This document shows, one piece after another, positions 17,620 to 26,046 of a stretch of 48,218 bases of DNA. The stretch is taken from contig CAYVNW010000022.1 of assembly GCA_964452915.1 (NCBI GenBank), forward strand, positions 1-48,218, given 5' to 3'. Every line of letters begins with the position of its first letter. The stretch's first letter is position 1. The DNA is from Colivivens sp964452915. Lineage in GTDB: Bacteria; Bacteroidota; Bacteroidia; Bacteroidales; Bacteroidaceae. The position numbers and the translations under genes are program-made. Under the pieces are notes generated by a model that saw only the letters and a program-made list of their open reading frames with translations, ran no database searches and had not been told where the DNA came from.

Positions 17620-18696
17620 ATGAATAAGGATGTTTTATTAGGGCTACTTACGGTACTTGCCGTTTGCAGTTGCGGGAAAGAGAACAAATCTCAGGAAAAG
17701 CCTGCCATAGATGTCAAAGTGGAAACTATTTATAACAGTAAGCCAGATGGAGGACAAGGCTATACAGGCACAATCGAGGAAACCAAAGGTGTGGCACTGA
17801 GCTTCAATACCGGCGGTACACTAAATCAATTGCTTGTCGACGAAGGTCAAATGGTACAACAAGGGCAATTGATTGCGGTTGTTGACGGACAAGATGCCAA
17901 TAACACACTACAATTGTCAGAGGCATCAGTAAAAACGGCACAAGCTGCTTACAATCAAGCAGAGGATGCCTACAAACGTATGAAGATGATTCACGACCGT
18001 GGTTCGCTACCCGATATTAAATGGATGGAAACATTGTCAAAACTCGAACAGGCGCGATCCGCACTCGAAGGTGCTAAGGCACAAGCACGAATTGACAACA
18101 AGGGCTATAACGATACACGTTTATATGCTCCGTTTGACGGGTACATATCAAAAAAGGATGTCGAAATAGGACAGACCATTGCCCAAGGACTACCAGTAGT
18201 TAACCTGGTGAGAATCGATAAGGTAAAAGTAAAAATCAGTGTTCCCGAAAGCGAAATTTCTAATTTCTCGATTGGCGACTCTGTCAATGTGCGTGTTGAA
18301 GCATTAAATGGACGAATATATGATGGACATATAACAGAAAAGAATGTCTGTGCTGATGCACTGAGCCACACATATGAAGTAAAAGCATTAATTGACAATC
18401 CGCACCACGATTTACTACCTGGCATGATTGCCGAAGTGATGACATACAAAAGAACAATGGAGGGCCAGATATCTCACACGATACTTCTTCCTGCCGGAAT
18501 CATACAACTCAACCCTGATAACAGTACCTTCGTATGGACAGTGAACAATAATAAGGCTATTAAGACCCCTGTAAGTATAGGTGCAAACGTAGGAGACAAG
18601 ATAGTTATCACCAAAGGGCTAAACAATGGTGACCAAGTTATAACTGTAGGACAACAAAAAGTATCAACTGGCATGACAGTCAAGATACAGAACTAA
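17620..18696 (+). CDS. RND efflux periplasmic adaptor (membrane fusion lipoprotein)
   Basis: A 358-residue HlyD/AcrA-type adaptor. The N-terminus has a lipobox ending in Cys18, so it is likely anchored in the inner membrane by lipid. It then shows the split lipoyl domain (GTLNQLLVDEGQMVQQGQLI and LYAPFDGYISKKDVEIGQ), a helical hairpin rich in Gln/Ala/Glu (about 105-155), and beta-barrel and membrane-proximal domains. It would connect an inner-membrane RND pump to a TolC-type channel. The pump gene follows by 20 bp but is broken, so this adaptor may now be without its native partner. Confidence 0.93.
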   Translation: MNKDVLLGLLTVLAVCSCGKENKSQEKPAIDVKVETIYNSKPDGGQGYTGTIEETKGVALSFNTGGTLNQLLVDEGQMVQQGQLIAVVDGQDANNTLQLSEASVKTAQAAYNQAEDAYKRMKMIHDRGSLPDIKWMETLSKLEQARSALEGAKAQARIDNKGYNDTRLYAPFDGYISKKDVEIGQTIAQGLPVVNLVRIDKVKVKISVPESEISNFSIGDSVNVRVEALNGRIYDGHITEKNVCADALSHTYEVKALIDNPHHDLLPGMIAEVMTYKRTMEGQISHTILLPAGIIQLNPDNSTFVWTVNNNKAIKTPVSIGANVGDKIVITKGLNNGDQVITVGQQKVSTGMTVKIQN

Positions 18697-18716
18697 GAAA
18701 AAGGAAGGCACTATAT

Positions 18717-21410
18717 ATGGAAAAGAAGAAAAGAAACATTGTCGAAGCAACCATGCACTATCATAGCATAGTCATATTAATTACTTCATGCTTAATTGCG
18801 TTTGGTGTATATGGCTTGGCGAACATGAATAAAAATGAATTCCCTGATTTCACAATCCGACAAGGAGTAGTCATAGCCGTCTATCCAGGAGCGACAGCCG
18901 AAGATATTGAAGGACAAGTAACTAAGCCGCTCGAAGACTACATCTTTACTTATAAAGAGGTAAAGAAAGCGAAGACCAAGTCGTACAGCCGCAATGGAAT
19001 GAGCATCATACAGATGGAGCTGAATGACGAATTGACCGACAAGGACGAATTCTGGTCGAAATTCAAACACGGCATTAACACCTTCAAGTCACAACTTCCT
19101 CGTGGAGTCATTGCCTTGCAGGTAAACGATGACTTTGGTGACACCTCCGCATTACTCATCACAATGGAGAGTAAGGGAAGAACATCACTAAGATGGGTAC
19201 AGAAATAGACAAAAAGCTGGAAGGATTCAAACGCACTCTTCCTAACGATGTCACATTGTTTAAGATCACTGACCAACCAAAAGTGGTGTCCAACTCTGTA
19301 TGGAACTTCCTATCAGAATTGCTTATCGCCATAATTGCAGTGGTAATCGTAGTTCTTCTTTTAATGCCGGTACGAGTTGCATTAGTTGCATCAAGTACAA
19401 TCCCTATAAGCATTTTCATTTCACTCGGACTTTTCTATGCCTTTGGAATCGAACTGAATACAGTAACACTCGCTGCTCTTATTGTCACATTAGGAATGAT
19501 TGTCGACAACTCGATTGTGATCATTGACGCTTACGTAGAACTCCTTGGCGAAGGTGTTCCGCGTTGGGAGGCATCAGTACAAAGTGCCAATCACTTCTTT
19601 AGATCAATATTCTCTGCTACCCTGGCTATATCTGTTACATTTTTCCCTTTCCTCGTAACAATGTCAGGCTCAATGGCAGACTTCGTGAAACTGTTTCCAT
19701 GGGCTATTTCTCTCATATTGTTTGTATCATTGTTAGTAGCCGAATTAGTCGTACCATTCCTCCAGTTCTACTTCATACGTAAGCCTATGAATACAACAAA
19801 CAGGAAACACCGTTCGTTCCTTGACATTCTACAATCATCATACAATTGGTTAATTGAACGTTGCTTCCGTCACCCATACATAACGGTTGGAGTAGGACTT
19901 GCAAGCGTAGTTATTGGTATTGTGATGGTGGCGAATCTACCACAGCGTTTGATGCCTACAGCCGACCGCAACCAGTTTGCCATTGAGATATACTTGCCAA
20001 CAGGCACATCGCTTCCGCAAACAGTTGCGCTTGCTGACTCGTTGGAACATATAATCAGACAAGACAAACGTGTAGTATCAGTAGCATCATTCAAGGGTAT
20101 GGCATCACCACGTTTTCAAACAGGTTATGCACCGCAATTTGCCGGTCCAAATTATGCCCAATTCATCGTCAACACCAAAAGCGAGAAAGCGACAGTCGAG
20201 GTGCTTGAACAATACTGACCAGTTTATGAGGAAGCCTTTCCTAATGCTTACGTGAAATTCCGCCAACTCCGTTACGGCACAGACGAGAATCCGGTAGAAG
20301 TCAGAATATCAGGGGATAATTGGACGCAGTTGAGGCAAGTTGCCGATTCACTAACCGGAGTATTGAGAAGGAATAAAGACTTGCGTCTTGTACGTGCTGA
20401 TGTCAATGAACCTTTACCATCAGTAAACATAACACTCGACCCTGTAAGAGCATCACGTCTCGGTATCAACAATCTTGCGGTGGAAACGACTATGGCAATG
20501 AGATACAACAGCGACGGACTTGCGCTCGGTTCTGTATGGGAAGGAGGCTACAAGGTTAACATCTGCTTGAAAGGCAACCATGCAGACAATGCATCAATCT
20601 CAAATGTCGAAAACGAACAAATGACAGTCTTTGGTTCCGGATCAGTTCCGCTACGCCAAGTGGCAACAGTAAAGCATGCATGGCATGATGGTCAAATTCC
20701 ACACCGTAATGGCATACGTTGCATCTCAATTCTTGCAGAGAACGCACAAGGAGTCAACGCTACCAAATTAAATAAAAATATAAAAGAGCAACTAAGTAAG
20801 GTTCAACTGCCTGATGGCGTAAACATTTCGTATGGAGGCGAGCTTGAAAGCAACGAAGAGAATATGCCTACACTTGTAGGAGCTTTGGCTATAGCCGTTG
20901 TTATCATATTCTTTATTTTGTTGGCACACTACCGCAAAATCGCTACCACCATACTACTGTTAGCAAGTCTCTCTCTGCATCTTCGGAACAGCTGTAGGAG
21001 TATGGATAACAGGAGTAGACTTCTCTCTCACTTGCTTCCTTGGGGGTATATCGTTAATGGGTATACTCGTACGTAATGCAATAATAATGTACGACTATGC
21101 AGAGGAACTTCGCAGCAATGGAACTGACGATGCAAACGGAGTGCATCATCCGACATCGAAAGAAGCCATTTATGAAAGTGCGAAAAGGCGTATGCGTCCG
21201 ATATTCTGAACTTCAGCAGCTGCATCCATGGGTGTAATTCCAATGATAATTGGAGGTTCTGGACTATGGATGCCAATGGGAGCCGTAATATGTTTCGGCA
21301 CACTGATCACAATGCTGTTCATACTTACGGTAATGCCTGTATGCTACTGGCTCGTCATGAGTGGAAGTACACGCCGCCGTTATGAAAATGAAGTATTAGA
21401 GAAACAATAA
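18717..21410 (+). pseudogene. RND efflux pump permease, disrupted by deletion, stops and frameshift
   Basis: Pieces of one AcrB-type pump appear in order but in different frames. Piece 1 (18717 to about 19175) starts at the ATG, covers the first membrane span and the start of the porter domain, and breaks at MESK. Homology resumes in another frame at about 19175 with GKNITKMGTEIDKKL, so roughly 130-150 porter-domain residues are missing compared with AcrB layout. The frame then runs to an in-frame TGA at 20216-20218 (QY*PVYEE), continues to a frameshift in the CT-rich run at 20968-20976, and meets a second TGA at 21207-21209 (RPIF*TSAAAS) before the natural TAA at 21408-21410. About 897 codons remain against 1000-1050 in the family. 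Substrate unknown. Sequencing error could explain single lesions but not the deletion. Confidence 0.9.
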
Positions 21411-21436
21411 TAAACAGATCTACATAAAAAAGAAAG

Positions 21437-22765
21437 ATGAAAAAGACTGTAATCATACTATTAAGTTGCATATTGTGCAATGTAACTATAGCACAAAATA
21501 CTTATACTCTCGAACAGATCCTCGATTCTGCACGTCAAAACAACATTGCCATGCTGAATGGGCAGCGAGATGTAGCGATAGCCTCAGAACAACGGAAGGA
21601 AGCATTTACAAAGTATTTTCCAACAATCAGTGGTACCGGTGCATGGTTTAATGCCAACAAATCACTTATTTCCGCTGATATAAACCCATCCAATTTTATT
21701 CCGTCAACACTTGCAACTCAATTGCCAACAGAGGCGTTATCCAATTTATCATCACCAATTGGAGTCAATTTGGTGAAAAACGGCTTCTTGGGAGGTATCA
21801 CAGCCGTACAGCCTGTTTTTGCTGGCGGTCGCATAGTAAACAGTAACAAGCTGGCTTCCGTCGTTGAAGATGCCAGTCAGCTTCAACTTCATTTATCAGA
21901 AAATGACGTTGACAAAACTGCCGAAAAATACTATTGGCAAATAGTGGATATCGAAGAGAAACTACGTACCGTTGCATCCATAGAGGAGTTGCTTGCCGAT
22001 ATTCACAAAGATGTTGACATATCGGTACAAGCAGGTGTGGCGCTTCATAACGACCTATTACAAGTAGAATTGCGACAAAATAATGTAGAGAGTCAAAAAC
22101 TGACACTAAACAACCAACTGTCATTGGCCCGCATGCTTTTGGCGCAATATTGTGGAATGGACGATACAGAATTTCTTGTCAGCTACAATGCAGAAGCGGA
22201 CGGACCGTCATCACTGAAGTGTGATCACCAACAGGTGTTGCGACAAACCACTGAATACAAATTGCTTGACAAGCAGGTAGAGGTGGTAAAATTCCGGGAG
22301 AAGCTTATGATCGGCGAGTATCTGCCATCAGTTGGAGTCGGGGTAGGATATACATACTCAGACATCATAGACAAAAGTCAGAACCGTGCGATGGTGTTTG
22401 CCACCGTTAGCGTACCATTATCAGATTGGTGGGGAGGCAACCATGCCATACGCAGAAGGAAGATTGAGTACAAAAAAGCTCTTGCCGAACAACAAGACAA
22501 GTCGCAATTATTACTTATCCGTATGCAACATGCTTGGAACGATGTAGAGGAAGCTTACAAGCAACTGACAATTGCAGAACGTAGCATAGAACAATCTGCG
22601 GAGAACCTCAGACTGAACCGTGACTTCTATAATGCCGGCACTACACAAATGTCGGACTTACTGGAGGCTCAATTGCTTTATCAACAAGCATTAGACAAAC
22701 GTACAGATATGTTTACTCAATACCAGAACAATATACTTATCTATAAGCAGTCAACTGGTATGTGA
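21437..22765 (+). CDS. TolC-family outer membrane efflux protein
   Basis: A 442-residue protein with a signal peptide (1-19) and the two long coiled-coil repeats of outer membrane efflux proteins (NTYTLEQILDSARQNN at the start; the second repeat near VLRQTTEYKLLDKQVEVVKFREKL). It forms a trimeric outer membrane channel with a periplasmic tunnel. The reading frame is intact although the pump just upstream is broken, so it may still serve another pump. It ends 8 bp from the convergent PnuC gene. Confidence 0.92.
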   Translation: MKKTVIILLSCILCNVTIAQNTYTLEQILDSARQNNIAMLNGQRDVAIASEQRKEAFTKYFPTISGTGAWFNANKSLISADINPSNFIPSTLATQLPTEALSNLSSPIGVNLVKNGFLGGITAVQPVFAGGRIVNSNKLASVVEDASQLQLHLSENDVDKTAEKYYWQIVDIEEKLRTVASIEELLADIHKDVDISVQAGVALHNDLLQVELRQNNVESQKLTLNNQLSLARMLLAQYCGMDDTEFLVSYNAEADGPSSLKCDHQQVLRQTTEYKLLDKQVEVVKFREKLMIGEYLPSVGVGVGYTYSDIIDKSQNRAMVFATVSVPLSDWWGGNHAIRRRKIEYKKALAEQQDKSQLLLIRMQHAWNDVEEAYKQLTIAERSIEQSAENLRLNRDFYNAGTTQMSDLLEAQLLYQQALDKRTDMFTQYQNNILIYKQSTGM

Positions 22766-22773
22766 TGCTCGTA

Positions 22774-23361
22774 CTACTCCATGCGACGACGCCACACGAA
22801 ATAGCCATAAACGGCCATGAGTGTGTAAACTCCGTAGAGCAAAGACCGTCCGAACACTCCTTTATATATATATAAGGTGGAGCTGAGCAGATCGACAACA
22901 AACCATATCCACCATTGTTCGATATACTTACGTGACAACATCCAAAGTCCGATGATGCTCAAGGCTGTGGTGAGGGCATCAATGTAGGGTACGTTGGAGT
23001 CGGTCAGGTTTACGAGCAGCAAGGCGAGCACGATGTAGGCTGCTGTCGCACTGACGGCCAGACGAAGCCAAACCGGCAGTGGAGTGCGTGTTATGGGGAT
23101 CTCTTTTCCGTGTTTTGCCCTGCCTCTGAGCCAATGTACCAGTCCGTAGATTCCGGCAAGGAAATAGTAGACTTCCATGCCGCAGTCGGCATAGATGCCG
23201 GCTTGGTAGAGTACGACGATATAGATGGCTGGCATGATACAACCTACCACCCACATCCATACCGACGCACGGAATTCGAGTATAAGATAGGCGAACCCCA
23301 AGACAGTCCCAAGGGTGTCGAGGCGGTTCGCCATTATGTAGTCTAATATTTTTTCCAACAT
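22774..23361 (-). CDS. pnuC: PnuC-family transporter, probably for thiamine (PnuT)
   Basis: A 195-residue inner membrane protein of the PnuC family: about seven spans, the motif WWIWFVVDLLSSTLYIYKG and a C-terminal YFVWRRR. PnuC proteins move nicotinamide riboside or related vitamins down a gradient. Here it lies 21 bp after a TonB receptor gene whose leader carries a TPP riboswitch, and a PnuC homologue in this setting (called PnuT) has been predicted to carry thiamine. I infer thiamine from the riboswitch, not from the protein. No thiamine pyrophosphokinase gene follows; the next gene converges from the other strand. Confidence 0.9.
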   Translation of the reverse strand: MLEKILDYIMANRLDTLGTVLGFAYLILEFRASVWMWVVGCIMPAIYIVVLYQAGIYADCGMEVYYFLAGIYGLVHWLRGRAKHGKEIPITRTPLPVWLRLAVSATAAYIVLALLLVNLTDSNVPYIDALTTALSIIGLWMLSRKYIEQWWIWFVVDLLSSTLYIYKGVFGRSLLYGVYTLMAVYGYFVWRRRME

Positions 23362-23382
23362 GAGTCTCAGTATGTACCGTAA

Positions 23383-25740
23383 TCAGAATCTTACCGTTAC
23401 TCTGCCCATAGCCGTGAACCCACTCATTGCCGCATAGCCGATCTGATAGTACCGGTTGTCTACAGGATGGTCGGTTCCGACTATACTGCTATATACCCAA
23501 CCGCTCGCTGCGTAATGGCGGCTGAATATGTTGTTGAGGTCAGCACCGACTGTAACGTTCTTTATGCCTATATTGTGTTCAGCGAGGTCGAAGGTGTAGT
23601 TCAGACTGAAGTCGGACGTGCTGAAGCAAGGCAAACTTCGGTCTTTGTTCTGTGTGTTGTCGAGATACTGACGGCTGACGAAATTGGTGTGCCAGGTAGC
23701 TTGCAGACCACCAACGTGGAAGTCAATGAATCCGTTGAGTATGGTCGACGGCGAGAAAGCTAATGTGGATTTGTCGTAGTGCACGACTGTTGGTGCCATG
23801 TCGTTCCAATCATTGTCGTAGGTCTCCACTTCTTCGTCGAGGTTCTTTATTTTGTTGGCTGAGAATGCAGCATTACCTTCAATGCTCAGCCAGTTGAGAG
23901 GACTCCAACCGGCGGAGAGTTCGACACCTGTGCGGTAGGAGGTCTTTATGTTTGTAGTCAGTTTCTCACCAATGTCACTCACTGCTCCTGTCTGTACAAA
24001 CTGGTTGTCGTAGTCCATATAGTAGGCGTTGAAACCAGCATGCCAAGTGGGTGCTGTGTATGCATAACCCAGTTCATAGTCGTTGAGACTCTCTGCCTTA
24101 GGATATCCGCTTCCTCCGTTGTCGGTAAAGTTGTTGCGCTCGGGTTCACGATGTGAACGGGCAAAACTGAAGTAGGCATTGTGTCCGTCCTTGTGAAAAC
24201 TAATGCCTGCTTTTGGATTTAGGAAGTCGTACGATTGGTTGATGTCGAGTTCCTGGTTTACGTAGCCGGCATCTGTTGAGTAGAACTTGTCATTAATGCC
24301 AGTAGTTATGTAGCGCACATGGCGGTACTGGACATCTGCAAAGGCACTTAAGAAGTGTGTTATGTTGTATGTCGCCTTGGCATATACGTTGGCGTCGGTC
24401 TTCTCAGCATCGCTGTCGTAGTACTTGTAATCACCGTTCTGCATAATGCGCGATGCGAGTTCGCTGTTGCCCACGTAGGTCAGGTAACCATAGTGGTTGC
24501 CTTCGAAGTTTTGCATTGCTGCGCCACCTATGACGTTCCATGTGCCATCGTTGTAGTTGACATTCCAAACAAGTCCATAGGTGTCTTGTGTAAGCCCTTT
24601 CTTACGGATGAAATCGCTGCGTTTCACCGTATTACCTTCGGTATCGGTGAACGTAGACAGACCGAACTTACTCAGTTTATTGTTGTAGCGGAATTCGTCG
24701 TAGTAGCCCCTACCGTGGGTGTAGTGCAGGGTTCCCGATGTGCTCCAGTGATCGGAAATCTGCCAGGCAAGACTTAGCAGGTTGTGATTCTGCCAGAAGT
24801 TGTCGGTTGTTTTTGGCCACAACGACCCGTTGGCCCTGCTGTAGCGGGTAATGTTCCATGTGCCGTCCCAATTTGGTTCAAAGTGTTCGTACAGGCTGTT
24901 GAAGCGTCCCATCCCGGCATTGACCATATCCTTGTAGGTTTTTATGCCATCGTATATATTCATGCTGTAGTCGTCGTTGCCCGCTGTAACTCCGTTCCAT
25001 GCCTGCCCTGTACGCTCGTAATTACCTATGTTCTTATAGCGCAATATGAGGTTGCCGTCGGTGTTGATATATGTGGCACCACCATAATAGCTGCCAGAAC
25101 GGCCTGAGGTGCCATGCAGATAACCGTCTGTGTGTGTCTCATGATATGCACCGTCGAGCACCAGATGGTTCCACAGCAGTCCGGTAGACAATGAGCCGCC
25201 CACGTTCCATGTGTTGTATGATCCATACGACCCGCTGATTTCTGCACTTGGCAACAGGTTTGGTGCTTTTGTGGTCAAAGCGATAGTGCCGCCGAAAACT
25301 CCGTCACCATTGGTCGATGTCCCCACGCCTCTCTGAATTTGCGCGCTGCCGAGTAGCGCTCCGTATGAGTTCATGTTTGCCCAAAATACACACTGGTCCT
25401 CTGGTGAGTTGAGAGCTACACCATCGAGGGTTACATTGATTCGGCTATCGCCTGCGCCACGTATACGCATGTATGTAGTACCGGTGCCTAAGCCGTTCTC
25501 ACCCCATGCTATAATGCCAGGGGTACGGGCAAAGAGGAACGGAAGTTCACGCCCTGTCTGTGAGAAGGTTTGCAGGTCTGACTTACTTATGTTGCTCACA
25601 GCAAATGGGGCATCCTTCTTCACTTTCACACCTACAACTACAATTTCATTGATTGTTTCCACCTTGGATGTATCGATAGTCTGTGCAGCACATCCAAGAC
25701 TGCCAAGCAGCATAAGAGCTGCCAATTTTGTTTTTACCAT
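23383..25740 (-). CDS. TonB-dependent receptor, probably for thiamine
   Basis: A 785-residue outer membrane receptor with a signal peptide (1-19), a plug domain (INEIVVVGVKVKKDAPFAVS, then the GEN/GTTYMRIRGAG segment), and a long beta-barrel ending in an aromatic residue (GRVTVRF). It imports a bulky nutrient across the outer membrane using TonB energy. Its mRNA leader has a TPP riboswitch and the next gene is PnuC-like, so thiamine or a thiamine phosphate is the probable ligand. It lacks the N-terminal carboxypeptidase-like domain of SusC proteins and no SusD gene is adjacent. Confidence 0.93.
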   Translation of the reverse strand: MVKTKLAALMLLGSLGCAAQTIDTSKVETINEIVVVGVKVKKDAPFAVSNISKSDLQTFSQTGRELPFLFARTPGIIAWGENGLGTGTTYMRIRGAGDSRINVTLDGVALNSPEDQCVFWANMNSYGALLGSAQIQRGVGTSTNGDGVFGGTIALTTKAPNLLPSAEISGSYGSYNTWNVGGSLSTGLLWNHLVLDGAYHETHTDGYLHGTSGRSGSYYGGATYINTDGNLILRYKNIGNYERTGQAWNGVTAGNDDYSMNIYDGIKTYKDMVNAGMGRFNSLYEHFEPNWDGTWNITRYSRANGSLWPKTTDNFWQNHNLLSLAWQISDHWSTSGTLHYTHGRGYYDEFRYNNKLSKFGLSTFTDTEGNTVKRSDFIRKKGLTQDTYGLVWNVNYNDGTWNVIGGAAMQNFEGNHYGYLTYVGNSELASRIMQNGDYKYYDSDAEKTDANVYAKATYNITHFLSAFADVQYRHVRYITTGINDKFYSTDAGYVNQELDINQSYDFLNPKAGISFHKDGHNAYFSFARSHREPERNNFTDNGGSGYPKAESLNDYELGYAYTAPTWHAGFNAYYMDYDNQFVQTGAVSDIGEKLTTNIKTSYRTGVELSAGWSPLNWLSIEGNAAFSANKIKNLDEEVETYDNDWNDMAPTVVHYDKSTLAFSPSTILNGFIDFHVGGLQATWHTNFVSRQYLDNTQNKDRSLPCFSTSDFSLNYTFDLAEHNIGIKNVTVGADLNNIFSRHYAASGWVYSSIVGTDHPVDNRYYQIGYAAMSGFTAMGRVTVRF

Positions 25741-25794
25741 AATCGATTTAACTAAAGATTAAACATTTGTAAAGGAGTACGCAGAATCTATCTA

Positions 25795-25880
25795 ATCATC
25801 CCTACGGCAGCATTATCTGCATCAGGTCAACGGGTATATTCTCAGCTTGGCACTCAAGCGCACCAGCACCCCTTTAGTTA
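25795..25880 (-). ncRNA. TPP (thiamine pyrophosphate) riboswitch
   Basis: On the minus strand the conserved THI-box elements appear in order: GGGGTGC at 25866-25872, GCTGAGA at 25840-25846, TACCC, then ACCTGATGCAGATAATGC and CCGTAGGGA ending at 25799. These are the two conserved internal loops that bind the pyrimidine and pyrophosphate parts of TPP. It sits 55 nt before the TonB receptor ATG and should lower expression when TPP is abundant. No strong terminator is visible after it, so control is probably at translation start. Confidence 0.95.
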
Positions 25881-25891
25881 AAATTCGTGTG

Positions 25892-25899
25892 CAAAGATA
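25892..25899 (-). promoter_or_regulatory. Promoter -7 element of the thiamine uptake operon
   Basis: TATCTTTG on the minus strand, a perfect TAnnTTTG, lies about 12 nt upstream of the riboswitch aptamer. Transcription would begin a few bases before the aptamer. No clear -33 box is seen. Confidence 0.6.
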
Positions 25900-25972
25900 G
25901 TAAATTGTTTGTTTCGCTGTACTTAGCCGACTGCAAAAAATGATATTAGAAGTGTTTTGGATGTTGTGGATT

Positions 25973-26035
25973 GGCCGGATCAGACCGATCGGACCAATTA
26001 GACCGATTAGTCTGATTAGCCCGATTAGCCTGATT
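25973..26035. repeat. Degenerate 9-bp tandem repeat, seven copies
   Basis: Seven consecutive 9-mers with consensus AGnCCGATT: GGCCGGATC, AGACCGATC, GGACCAATT, AGACCGATT, AGTCTGATT, AGCCCGATT, AGCCTGATT. The array starts 74 bp upstream of the thiamine operon promoter element and ends 11 bp from the 3' end of the GH78 gene. Most differences between copies are transitions. Confidence 0.85.
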
Positions 26036-26046
26036 GCTCATCACCT

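Noticed and set aside
20216..21209. In-frame TGA codons in the RND pump could mean recoding (TGA read as an amino acid).
   Set aside because: TGA ends other genes here normally (for example FtsY and the GT-C protein), and the same pump also has a deletion and a frameshift. Pseudogene decay explains it better.
25892..26035. The 9-bp repeats could be a CRISPR array.
   Set aside because: The units are too short and directly adjacent, there are no spacers, and no cas genes are nearby.
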